Shown piece after piece: positions 27,949 through 35,429 of a DNA stretch of 46,035 nt. Each line of letters opens with the position of its first letter. The stretch's first letter is position 1. The notes under the pieces were generated by a model. It saw nothing but the letters and a program-made list of their open reading frames with translations, was not told the origin of the DNA and did no database searches. This DNA comes from [Limnothrix rosea] IAM M-220 (lineage in GTDB: Bacteria; Cyanobacteriota; Cyanobacteriia; Cyanobacteriales; MRBY01), in NCBI RefSeq assembly GCF_001904615.1, contig NZ_MRBY01000031.1:1-46035 (forward strand). Reading direction: 5' to 3'. The translations under genes and the position numbers were made by a program.

Positions 27949-28376
27949 AGGTTTTATTTGATACCAATATCGTGGTTGCTTCGTTTCTCAAGCATCACTC
28001 TCATCACAAACTCGCTTTACCATGGCTCGAAAAAACAAAAAATAATGAGATTCAAGGTTATCTTTCCACGCATTCTCTGAGTGAAATTTATAGTGTTTTG
28101 ACTCGCATTCCTCTTCCTACTCCTATTTCCTCTAAACAAGCCCAATATCTAATCACAACTAATCTCCAGCAATTCACTTTTGTCTCTTTAGATAGCCCTG
28201 ATTACTTTCGGATTTTAGGACGAGTTGCTCAGTTAAATATTACTGGCGGCGGAATTTTCGACGCAATTATTGCCGAAGCTGCATTAAAGATAAAAGCCGA
28301 TGTACTTCTCACTCTTAATCTCAAACATTTTGTTCGTTTGGGCGACGATATTCAATCTATTGCGCGATCACCGTGA
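27945..28376 (+). CDS. PIN-domain ribonuclease toxin (VapC-like)
   Basis: A 143-residue PIN-domain protein. The acidic metal-binding residues are recognisable: Asp6 in KVLFDTNIV, Glu47 in SLSEIYSVL and Asp106 in GGGIFDAIIAEAAL. LLTLNLKHFVRL matches the 'T-N-x-x-HF' end of the fold. PIN toxins cleave RNA, often tRNA or rRNA, when the antitoxin is lost. The coupling to the upstream ORF supports a TA module. The pair has no HIP1 sites and interrupts the ggtC-ggtD order, suggesting later insertion. Confidence 0.85.
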   Translation: MKVLFDTNIVVASFLKHHSHHKLALPWLEKTKNNEIQGYLSTHSLSEIYSVLTRIPLPTPISSKQAQYLITTNLQQFTFVSLDSPDYFRILGRVAQLNITGGGIFDAIIAEAALKIKADVLLTLNLKHFVRLGDDIQSIARSP

Positions 28377-28422
28377 TTTTATTGATGTTGAATAAAATAA
28401 AACATTTCTACGAGGAGGAATA

Positions 28423-28632
28423 ATGAAGTTTGTTTTGTGCTTAAAAAACGAGAACTATGCAGCATCCCTTGAGCCACGGAAAATTTATCAAACTATTGAG
28501 GATGCTCAAGCTCAGACAAAAAACTTTCTCAGAATTATTGATGAGTCTGGCAAGGATTATCTTTATCCTGCAAATTATTTTGCACCGATTCAAGTCCCGG
28601 ACAGTGCTATTTCGCTTTTTGCAACTTCGTAA
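28423..28632 (+). CDS. Small conserved protein of unknown function
   Basis: A 69-residue protein with a strong ribosome-binding site (GAGGAGG, 6 bp before the ATG). Its pattern (LKNENYAASLEPRKIYQTI, then RIIDESGKDYLYPANYFAPIQVP) resembles a family of short bacterial proteins that occur as solo genes in many cyanobacteria. It lies between the PIN toxin and ggtD and may have arrived with the TA pair. No function is known to me. Confidence 0.7.
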   Translation: MKFVLCLKNENYAASLEPRKIYQTIEDAQAQTKNFLRIIDESGKDYLYPANYFAPIQVPDSAISLFATS

Positions 28633-28680
28633 TCATTTCCCAGCTAATCCATAAATTCAGCAATTTCAACCTTTATCGTC

Positions 28681-29547
28681 ATGGCAGCAGTTAAGCAAAA
28701 ACAAGCCTTTTGGCAGAAAATGCCCATTCATATCGCGATTGTGGCGATCGCCTTTTTGTGGACATTACCCAGTGTCGGTTTGCTGATCAGTTCCCTCCGC
28801 AAACGGGACGACATGCTGACGACGGGTTGGTGGACAGTCTTTCAACATCCCTTTGAACTGACGCAATATCACCTCGGCAACTACATCGACGTGATCAATT
28901 CCCAGGGGATGGGGCAGTCATTTTTAAATAGTCTGACTATCTCCATTCCCGCCACCATTATTCCCATTGCGATCGCCTGTTTTGCAGCCTATGCCTTTGC
29001 TTGGATGAAATTTCCGGGGCGACAATTGCTGTTTATTTTGGTGGTTTGTCTGCTGGTTGTGCCGCTCCAAACGACGCTGATTCCCGTATTGCGCGTGTAT
29101 CGAGATTGGGGATTGTCCAATAGTTTTCTGGGAATTTGGCTGGCGCACACCGGTTATGGTTTGCCCCTCGGCATTTATCTGTTGCGCAACTATATCGGCG
29201 CATTACCGAAGGATTTGATCGAAGCGGCTCAGGTGGATGGTGCATCCCATCTGAAGATTTTTACGAAATTAATTGTGCCCCTCTCGATGCCGGCGATCGC
29301 CTCCTTTGCGGTCTTTCAATTTCTCTGGGTGTGGAACGATTTGCTGATCGCATTGGTTTATCTCGGTGGTACGCCAGACGTTGCGCCAGTCACGATCCAG
29401 CTCACAAACCTCGTCGGTTCCCGTGGGCAAGATTGGCATCTTTTAACGGCAGGGGCGTTTATTTCAATGACTGTGCCGCTGATGGTTTTCTTTGGGCTGC
29501 AACGGTATTTTGTGCGCGGTATTTTGGCGGGTTCTGTGAAATCTTAA
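28681..29547 (+). CDS. ggtD: Glucosylglycerol ABC transporter, permease subunit
   Basis: A 288-residue permease of the MalG type, partner of GgtC. About six helices are visible, starting at 15-37 (IHIAIVAIAFLWTLPSVGLL). The EAA loop EAAQVDGASHLKIFTKLIVP lies near residue 180. The ATG has no obvious Shine-Dalgarno. Its stop overlaps the 3' end of the convergent PNPOx-like gene by 4 bp (29544-29547). Distance from ggtC is about 1.1 kb, so expression may need a promoter within the inserted segment or read-through. Confidence 0.93.
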   Translation: MAAVKQKQAFWQKMPIHIAIVAIAFLWTLPSVGLLISSLRKRDDMLTTGWWTVFQHPFELTQYHLGNYIDVINSQGMGQSFLNSLTISIPATIIPIAIACFAAYAFAWMKFPGRQLLFILVVCLLVVPLQTTLIPVLRVYRDWGLSNSFLGIWLAHTGYGLPLGIYLLRNYIGALPKDLIEAAQVDGASHLKIFTKLIVPLSMPAIASFAVFQFLWVWNDLLIALVYLGGTPDVAPVTIQLTNLVGSRGQDWHLLTAGAFISMTVPLMVFFGLQRYFVRGILAGSVKS

Positions 29548-30104
29548 GCCTTATGAAAAATTGCTTTGAGAGAATTGAGATTGAGCTGAATTTTCGTATC
29601 GACTAATTGCTCATCAACTGTGAGGCGATCGCCTGTCACCCAGACTTTTTCGGGAGTAAATTTATACATCCGGCGACAAGACTGCCCTAAATAATCTTTG
29701 GCGAGGCGAGGATTGGGACGTTTGGCGCGTTGGTCAAAAAGTTTGAGAATATTTTGTGCTGCCATTTCGCCATTTAATTCCGTCGCAAACCCCGAAAAAT
29801 ACACTGCTTTCACCTTTGCCACATCGTATAGAGTGATGAATGATCGCCCTTCATTTTGCGCTAAATTTTGGGAATGTTGGGCGGCGATCGCCGAAGACCA
29901 GTAAAGATTCAATTCCTGATCAAACACGTAAAACAGAGGTGTTGACCAAGGTATTCCGCCAATAGAAGCTGTCGCTAAAGTGCAATAAATTTGTTCAGAA
30001 ATTAAAGAAGCAGCAAGGGCGATCGCCCCAGTACTTTCCAAGCTTTCCGACTCAGCGGTATTCACCCACCCATTAGCTGCTGTCGCGATTTGCGGTTTCG
30101 ACAT
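29544..30104 (-). CDS. Pyridoxamine 5'-phosphate oxidase-like flavin-binding protein
   Basis: A 186-residue split-barrel protein. SEQIYCTLATASIGGIPWSTPLFYVFDQELNLYW read in pieces (CTLATAS, IPWSTPLFYV, LNLYWSSA) is the FMN-binding beta-barrel opening of the PNPOx-like family. VKAVYFSGFATEL and RMYKFTPEKVWVTG complete it. The ATG at 30104 is preferred; an in-frame TTG at 30113 adds three residues. Substrate is unknown; many such proteins bind FMN, F420 or haem. It is divergent from the DCC-family gene. Confidence 0.75.
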   Translation of the reverse strand: MSKPQIATAANGWVNTAESESLESTGAIALAASLISEQIYCTLATASIGGIPWSTPLFYVFDQELNLYWSSAIAAQHSQNLAQNEGRSFITLYDVAKVKAVYFSGFATELNGEMAAQNILKLFDQRAKRPNPRLAKDYLGQSCRRMYKFTPEKVWVTGDRLTVDEQLVDTKIQLNLNSLKAIFHKA

Positions 30105-30174
30105 GGAATTCAAACTAAAAAACTTTGTTACGATCCTGATTAATCTTTACTGTAGCGAGTTTGTAGCGAAATTT

Positions 30175-30612
30175 ATGGCCGTTTATCCCGCCCCAGCCGA
30201 AAGTATCATCGATGTCAAAATCGATAAACCCATTATTTTTTTCGATGGTGAATGCAATCTCTGCAATGGTTTTGTGGACTTTATGCTGAAGATTGACTAC
30301 GAGCAAAAATTCTATCTCGCTCCCCTCCAAGGTTCCACCGCCAAGCAATATTTACCACCTCTGCCCCCTCAACAAGAAGACTGGGCGATCGCCTATTTTG
30401 AGGGCAAGAAAACCTATTTCGCGTCCGAAGCCTGCATTGAAATCTGTAAAGAACTCGGCGGCATTTGGTCAATTTTTGCTTTAACGCAACCCTTACCTGT
30501 GAGCTTTCGAGATTTCGTCTACAGTATCGTTGCAACCAATCGTTATAACTGGTTTGGACAAACCGCTTGTCGCACCATGACCTTTGACGGGCGATCGCCA
30601 TTTCTTCCCTAA
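30175..30612 (+). CDS. DCC-family thiol-disulfide oxidoreductase-like protein (DUF393)
   Basis: A 145-residue protein with the family signature FFDGECNLCNGFVDFML near the N-terminus. The DGxCxLC motif gives the family its name and resembles a thioredoxin-type active site. Later conserved parts are FYLAPLQGSTAKQYL and FRDFVYSIVATNRYNWFG. ATG 30175 (MAVYPAP) is chosen because the longer frame from 30103 would run into the divergent gene's start region. Function is unproven; a redox role is inferred from the cysteines. Confidence 0.8.
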   Translation: MAVYPAPAESIIDVKIDKPIIFFDGECNLCNGFVDFMLKIDYEQKFYLAPLQGSTAKQYLPPLPPQQEDWAIAYFEGKKTYFASEACIEICKELGGIWSIFALTQPLPVSFRDFVYSIVATNRYNWFGQTACRTMTFDGRSPFLP

Positions 30613-30725
30613 AAATTCAACTATTAACAATTGCATAACTTTTTATTTTGTCAACGATAAATCAATAAGAGTTAAGTCTACTGACTTATTTACTCGTTTT
30701 TATTGACAACCTCAGGAGAAACATC

Positions 30726-30959
30726 ATGGGAAGACAAGCCCAAGAACTCATCAACAAATACGGTGGCGACTACAGCTGGGACGAATTACGTCAGGTTCAT
30801 AAAAAAGCCGATTTTTCCAAAATCCAATATGCATTTCCGAAAAGCGTTGGTGGAAATACATTTTCCCAACTCGAGTCTCTTGCGAAACAAGGAGATGCTG
30901 ATGCCAAGAAAGCAATTAAGCTGCCACTGCAAATTCGTCGATTAAATGAAAAACTGTAA
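30726..30959 (+). CDS. Small protein of unknown function
   Basis: A 77-residue protein with a good ribosome-binding site (AGGAGA, 8 bp before the ATG) and a hairpin terminator after it, so it looks like a genuine single-gene unit. It is lysine-rich and mostly polar (MGRQAQELINKYGGDYSWDE at the start). I do not recognise a domain. There are no membrane segments or cysteines. Confidence 0.65.
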   Translation: MGRQAQELINKYGGDYSWDELRQVHKKADFSKIQYAFPKSVGGNTFSQLESLAKQGDADAKKAIKLPLQIRRLNEKL

Positions 30960-31012
30960 TTAAACAGATCCATCACAATTGAGTCTTTCTTTAGAAGCAG
31001 AGAAGTATTTAG

Positions 31013-31045
31013 AACCCTTCACAACATATCTGAAGGGTTTCGTTA
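31013..31045 (+). terminator. Rho-independent-type terminator after the small ORF
   Basis: AACCCTTC (31013-31020) pairs with GAAGGGTT (31032-31039) around an 11-nt loop, followed by TTCGTT. The stem is 8 bp and lies 54 bp after the stop codon at 30959. Confidence 0.6.
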
Positions 31046-31156
31046 TGATAAATCGACTGAAATTCCCTTGGAGGAAAACTGACGGTCAATCATCCGATAC
31101 TATGATGTAGGCAAAAAATCTGCCCGGCAAATCAGCAAAAATTGGAGGCAACCAAG

Positions 31157-32494
31157 GTGGCAACTCGCGTCATTATCGTGCGTCACGGACAAAGTACTTA
31201 CAACGCTCTCAAAATGATCCAAGGACGTTGTGACGAATCAGTACTCACCGACAAAGGGATCGCCGATGCCACAACCGTAGGTAAAACCCTCAACGGCATC
31301 AACTTCGCCGCCATCTATTGCAGCCCCCTCCAACGCGCAACCCAAACCGCCCAAACAATTCATGCTCAACTTGGCGAGGGTAATCCCGCACCAGTCCCCG
31401 CCGAAGGATTACGGGAAATTGATTTGCCCAACTGGGAAAAAATGCCCAAAACTGAAGTTGCCGAAAAATTTCCAGAAGAATACCGTCTCTGGCACGAAAA
31501 GCCCGCTGAATTTTGCATGATTCTCCCCGACGGCACAGAGCATTACCCCGTGAGAAGTCTCTATGAACAAGCCAAGGGTTTCTGGCAAGAAATTCTAGCT
31601 AAACACAAAGACGAAACCATTCTCATCGTTGCCCACAATGGCATTAACCGTTGCCTAATCATGAGTGCCTCCGGCATTGACCCCAGCAAATATCAAGGCA
31701 TCCAACAATCCAACTGCTGCATTAACGTCATTAATTTCAAAGGCGGTCTAGGCGAAACAGTTCAATACGAATCCCTCAACCAAACCGAACATCTCGGCGT
31801 AAAAATTCCCTCTTTCCGTCCCGGCCATGAAGGTCTACGGATTTTGTTAGTGCGCCACGGCGAAACCAACTGGAATAAAGAAGGTCGTTTCCAAGGCTCT
31901 AAAGATATTCCCCTCAACGATAATGGTCGCGCCCAAGCCGCCAAGGCACAGGCATTTCTCAAAGATGTCGAGTTGCATTTTGCCATGAGTAGTTCTTTGA
32001 GCCGTCCGAAGGAAACCGCCGAAATTATCCTCCAAGCCCACGGTGATATTCCCCTTGACACCCATGATGAACTGATCGAAATTGGTCATGGTCTCTGGGA
32101 AGGCAAGCTAGAAGCAGAAATTGAAGCGGGTTTCCCCGGTATGCTCGAAGAATGGCAAACCACTCCCGAAACGGTGCAAATGCCTGAGGGGGAAAATATC
32201 CAAGGGGTTTGGGAGCGTGCCAATAGGGCTTGGGATGAAATTATCGAAAGATATGCGGCGAAGCCTAACCAAGTGGGCATTGTTGTTGCCCATGATGCGA
32301 TTAATAAGGTGATTCTTTGTCGTTTGATGGGTCTGCAACCTAAAGATATTTGGGCGATTAAACAGGGAAATTGTGCGGTGACGGTCATTGATTACCTCAA
32401 GGGTGCTGATAGTGAACCGATTGTGCAGGCGATGAATATTACTTCTCATCTAGGTTTTGGGGTCATCGATAAAACTGCTGCTGGTGCGCTGTAA
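31157..32494 (+). CDS. Two-domain histidine phosphatase (phosphoglycerate mutase-like)
   Basis: A 445-residue protein with two complete histidine-phosphatase domains. Domain 1 has IVRHGQSTYN near the N-terminus and IVAHNGINRCL near residue 165. Domain 2 has LVRHGETNWN near 232 and VVAHDAINKVIL near 380. The RHG motif and the second catalytic His are present in both, so both may be active. Related double-domain proteins in phototrophs are annotated as phosphoglycerate mutase-like or 2-carboxyarabinitol-1-phosphatase-like; the substrate cannot be told from sequence. I choose GTG 31157 because GGAGG lies 8 bp ahead; the longer frame from TTG 31142 starts inside that ribosome-binding site. The stop lies in a tandem repeat. 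Confidence 0.85.
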   Translation: MATRVIIVRHGQSTYNALKMIQGRCDESVLTDKGIADATTVGKTLNGINFAAIYCSPLQRATQTAQTIHAQLGEGNPAPVPAEGLREIDLPNWEKMPKTEVAEKFPEEYRLWHEKPAEFCMILPDGTEHYPVRSLYEQAKGFWQEILAKHKDETILIVAHNGINRCLIMSASGIDPSKYQGIQQSNCCINVINFKGGLGETVQYESLNQTEHLGVKIPSFRPGHEGLRILLVRHGETNWNKEGRFQGSKDIPLNDNGRAQAAKAQAFLKDVELHFAMSSSLSRPKETAEIILQAHGDIPLDTHDELIEIGHGLWEGKLEAEIEAGFPGMLEEWQTTPETVQMPEGENIQGVWERANRAWDEIIERYAAKPNQVGIVVAHDAINKVILCRLMGLQPKDIWAIKQGNCAVTVIDYLKGADSEPIVQAMNITSHLGFGVIDKTAAGAL

Positions 32495-32524
32495 GCTGGT
32501 GCGCTGTAAACTGGTGCGCTGTAA
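32480..32524 (+). repeat. Three 15-bp tandem repeats spanning the phosphatase stop codon
   Basis: GCTGGTGCGCTGTAA occurs at 32480-32494 and 32495-32509 and, with one change, at 32510-32524. Each copy ends in TAA in the same frame, so the stop codon has been copied twice beyond the functional one. It resembles the stop-codon repeat at narB but the sequence is unrelated. Confidence 0.92.
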
Positions 32525-32554
32525 AAATGAGTAGATAAAAAAAACAACAAATAA

Positions 32555-32570
32555 AGGGGCGATCGCCCCT
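32555..32570. repeat. HIP1-centred palindrome AGGGGCGATCGCCCCT
   Basis: A perfect 16-bp palindrome around the HIP1 octamer GCGATCGC. HIP1 is scattered through the window in dozens of copies, within genes (often encoding Ala-Ile-Ala, Gly-Asp-Arg or Arg-Ser-Pro) and between them. This copy is among the longest symmetric extensions. It may double as a weak terminator stem after the phosphatase gene. Confidence 0.8.
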
Positions 32571-32578
32571 AATGTGAA

Positions 32579-32688
32579 ATAAATATTTTTCCCATGGGAC
32601 TAGGGCGACAGTCATTAATTTGATTCTTCCAGCGTTCCTCACTGTGCCTGATAAATATTTTTCCCATGGGACTAGGGTGACAGTCATT
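32579..32688. repeat. Pair of 38-bp direct repeats
   Basis: Copies at 32579-32616 and 32651-32688 differ at one base (C/T in TAGGGCGACAG versus TAGGGTGACAG). Each contains TTTTTCCCATGGGACTAGGG, with the palindrome CCCATGGG inside. Start-to-start distance is 72 bp. They could be a duplicated regulatory site upstream of the coiled-coil gene or a remnant of a small mobile repeat. Confidence 0.9.
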
Positions 32689-32820
32689 GTCGGTGGTTTT
32701 TTCATAAACACTTTCTCAGAAATAATCCACCTCTGAGGCCAACCATGGGAGGATATTTGAGGTGTGAGGCTGATTCCCATATACCCCGACAAAATTATTA
32801 TTTAATATTGTTTTTGATTT

Positions 32821-33576
32821 ATGGAAAATATCTCTGACTTCAACAAAAATATTGCTGTTTTATATGAAAAAGATTCTAGTATCAATAAAACCGTTGCCAT
32901 CAAAGAACTTCTAGACTGTGACGAAATTGGATTAGAAATAGTCAAGCGTTTTGTTTTAGATAGAACGAATCGAGTCAGTGTTAGGTTGCTTGCCCTTGCT
33001 GAGCTATGGAATCACCAAGCTGACTACAAGGATTGGATTATTACGCTGATCGAAGCAGAACAGGAATATTTATTTTTACAGCAAGATTTTCTGGATTTTC
33101 TCTACAAAAATGGTGACGAACAATGGCTAGAAAGACTTTCTAAAAGTCAAAATCAAACCCTTAGGGTAAAGGCCTCGGAGGTGTTTTTACAAAAGCTCCA
33201 TAAACGGATTTCCCAGCTTAATGAATCTGTGATTCCCTATCAACAATCTCTAGAGATTGAAAATCAAAAATTGAGGGATTTATCTGCTCTGCTAGATGCG
33301 GAAAAACGTGAGGAAAGCCGACTCTATCAGGAAATAGAAAAAATTAAACGGGAAATTGGGCAGTTAGAGGAGCGCAAGCAAAAACTTAATTTAGAAATTT
33401 CTGTGCAAAGGGACAATGTGAATGCGTGCCAAACAGAGCTAAATGATATTCAGTCTGAAAAGGAGCGGGAAATCCATGCTCTACAACGACGAATCCAAGA
33501 GTTGTCTACTCTGTTTCAGCAGAAGGAAATGGCTCATTTAGCTGAAACGGATTTAGCGGCTAGCCGTTTTTCTTGA
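32821..33576 (+). CDS. Helical-repeat plus coiled-coil protein, unknown function
   Basis: A 251-residue protein. Residues 1-130 are helical and Leu-rich and resemble HEAT-like repeat packing (VSVRLLALAELWNHQ, LRVKASEVFLQKL). Residues 130-240 form a long coiled coil rich in Glu, Lys and Gln with heptad spacing of Leu and Ile. There is no signal peptide or membrane segment, so a cytoplasmic scaffold is plausible. The 38-bp direct repeats lie just upstream. I do not recognise the family. Confidence 0.6.
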   Translation: MENISDFNKNIAVLYEKDSSINKTVAIKELLDCDEIGLEIVKRFVLDRTNRVSVRLLALAELWNHQADYKDWIITLIEAEQEYLFLQQDFLDFLYKNGDEQWLERLSKSQNQTLRVKASEVFLQKLHKRISQLNESVIPYQQSLEIENQKLRDLSALLDAEKREESRLYQEIEKIKREIGQLEERKQKLNLEISVQRDNVNACQTELNDIQSEKEREIHALQRRIQELSTLFQQKEMAHLAETDLAASRFS

Positions 33577-33725
33577 TGGCTGTAGTGATTTTCAAGGGGT
33601 GATGCGGCGATCGCCAATTATTATGCCAACACTATGCTCTTCTACCAAACAAAGATCACAAACCCCATCAGAGATTCACGAAGCATCCTAAGATAAATAA
33701 GTCTGAACGGATTTTAAGTTAATCG

Positions 33726-34286
33726 ATGGAAGATTTGCTCAAAGGATTAAATATTTACCTCGTCGGCATGATGGGCACGGGGAAAAGTACCCTCGCCAAG
33801 ATTATTGCGGAGATTATGAACTACCGCGTTCTAGATTCTGACGACATTATTGAGCAGCTTGCAGGCGCTTCAATTAGTGACATTTTTGCTGAGATGGGCG
33901 AACCGGAATTCCGTAAACTTGAAACCCAAGTGCTGGGCAAAATTGCGGTACAAACCCGTACCGTTGTGGCGACGGGCGGCGGTATTATTTTGTCCAAGGA
34001 TAATTGGTATTATCTCCGCCAAGGTTTAACGATCTGGCTCGATGTGCCCATGCCATTACTTATGGATCGTTTACGCAGCGATACGAAACGGCCGCTATTG
34101 CGTAATGTCGACCTTGAAACCAAACTGAGTCAACTGCTCAATGAACGGCGATCGCTGTATCAAGAAGCCGATTTACATTTTTCGATTAGTACTGCTCGGC
34201 CACCCCGCGCTGTGGCAGAAGACATCATTGCCACCATTCCCTCTGTGCTGCGTAAACCACCGCAAATCATTGGTGAGAACAACTAG
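33726..34286 (+). CDS. aroK: Shikimate kinase
   Basis: AroK phosphorylates shikimate at the 3-OH, the fifth step of the shikimate pathway to aromatic amino acids. The 186-residue protein has Walker A GMMGTGKST, the Mg/shikimate-binding DSDDIIE, the glycine-rich ATGGGIIL and the lid region with SDTKRPLL. Length and layout are standard. It lies 141 bp upstream of argB on the same strand. Confidence 0.95.
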   Translation: MEDLLKGLNIYLVGMMGTGKSTLAKIIAEIMNYRVLDSDDIIEQLAGASISDIFAEMGEPEFRKLETQVLGKIAVQTRTVVATGGGIILSKDNWYYLRQGLTIWLDVPMPLLMDRLRSDTKRPLLRNVDLETKLSQLLNERRSLYQEADLHFSISTARPPRAVAEDIIATIPSVLRKPPQIIGENN

Positions 34287-34427
34287 GCACTCTTAATTTG
34301 ATTGCTGTGATGAATTTCATCAAAAATTGACGAGATTACACATCTTTAACAGATGGGGCGATCGCCCATCCCGTAAAATACCAAGCAGCTTATTTATTTT
34401 TTACCTAGTTAGTACAGCCAATCATTC

Positions 34428-35342
34428 ATGGAAAGCGAATATATCAGAGAAGCGGAAGCCACTCGAGTGCGGATTCTTAGTGAAGCCCTGCCCTACATGC
34501 AGCAATTTGCCGGACGTACCGTTGTGGTGAAATACGGCGGCGCGGCAATGAAAGATAGTACTCTCAAGGATAAAGTGATTCGTGATATCGTTTTTCTCGC
34601 TTGTATTGGTGTTCGCCCTGTGGTGGTTCATGGTGGTGGCCCCGAAATTAACACATGGCTAAGTAAACTTAATATTGAGCCTCAGTTTAAGGATGGTTTG
34701 CGGGTCACTGACGCTGACACCATGGATGTGGTGGAGATGGTGCTTGTTGGTCGTGTGAATAAAGAAATTGTTTCTTTAATTAATCAAGCCGGTGCTTCCG
34801 CCGTTGGTCTATGTGGTAAAGATGGCAAAATGATCCAAGCGCGCCCTGTGGGAAAGGAAGGGGTAGGTTTTGTCGGTGAGGTGACGAGCATTGATACTAA
34901 GCTAATCAAATCTCTTGTTGAGAATGGCTATGTTCCTGTGATCTCTAGTGTGGCAGCGGATGAAACAGGTCAAGCTCATAATATTAATGCTGATACTGTT
35001 GCCGGGGAATTAGCCGCAGCGCTCGGGGCTGAAAAATTAATTTTACTGACTGATACGGCGGGGATTCTTCGGGATTATCACGATCCGGCGACGCTCATTC
35101 CGAAGGTTAATCTCCAGGAGGCACGGGCACTCATTGATTCTGGTGTTGTGGGTGGTGGGATGATTCCGAAGGTTTCTTGCTGTGTGCGATCGCTGGCGCA
35201 AGGGGTAAAGGCGGCTCATATTATTGATGGGCGTATTCCCCATGCTTTATTGCTAGAGATTTTTACGAATGATGGTATTGGCACTATGATCGTTGCGTCG
35301 GATCATGTGTATGCCACGCCATTTTCGCCTTTCAAAGAATAG
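34428..35342 (+). CDS. argB: Acetylglutamate kinase
   Basis: ArgB phosphorylates N-acetylglutamate, the controlling step of arginine synthesis in cyanobacteria, where PII protein relieves arginine inhibition. The 304-residue protein begins with an N-terminal helix (about residues 1-25) of the kind found in arginine-sensitive hexameric forms. [23 protein letters not shown], the ATP-site LTDTAGIL and [15 protein letters not shown] follow. Ahead of it lies a HIP1-centred palindrome (about 34356-34372). Regulation by PII and arginine is known of the family, not seen here. Confidence 0.96.
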   Translation: MESEYIREAEATRVRILSEALPYMQQFAGRTVVVKYGGAAMKDSTLKDKVIRDIVFLACIGVRPVVVHGGGPEINTWLSKLNIEPQFKDGLRVTDADTMDVVEMVLVGRVNKEIVSLINQAGASAVGLCGKDGKMIQARPVGKEGVGFVGEVTSIDTKLIKSLVENGYVPVISSVAADETGQAHNINADTVAGELAAALGAEKLILLTDTAGILRDYHDPATLIPKVNLQEARALIDSGVVGGGMIPKVSCCVRSLAQGVKAAHIIDGRIPHALLLEIFTNDGIGTMIVASDHVYATPFSPFKE

Positions 35343-35429
35343 ATTAAAGCAACAAGCCGAAGCTCTATTTTTAATGATTTGAGGTGGTTGTCTACGGGGC
35401 GATCGCCTCTTTTTTTTAGCAAAATCAGC

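Larger units (their letters stand above)
32495..32820. other. Repeat-rich spacer with no gene
   Basis: The spacer contains two extra copies of the 15-bp repeat, a perfect 16-bp HIP1-centred palindrome (32555-32570) and two 38-bp direct repeats (32579-32616 and 32651-32688). A minus-strand open frame crosses it but its peptide merely translates the direct repeats. I see no RNA gene. Confidence 0.6.

Noticed and set aside
32463-32792. Minus-strand open frame of 109 residues over the repeat cluster
   Set aside because: It contains the same decapeptide twice only because it translates the two 38-bp direct repeats, and it overlaps the end of the phosphatase gene.
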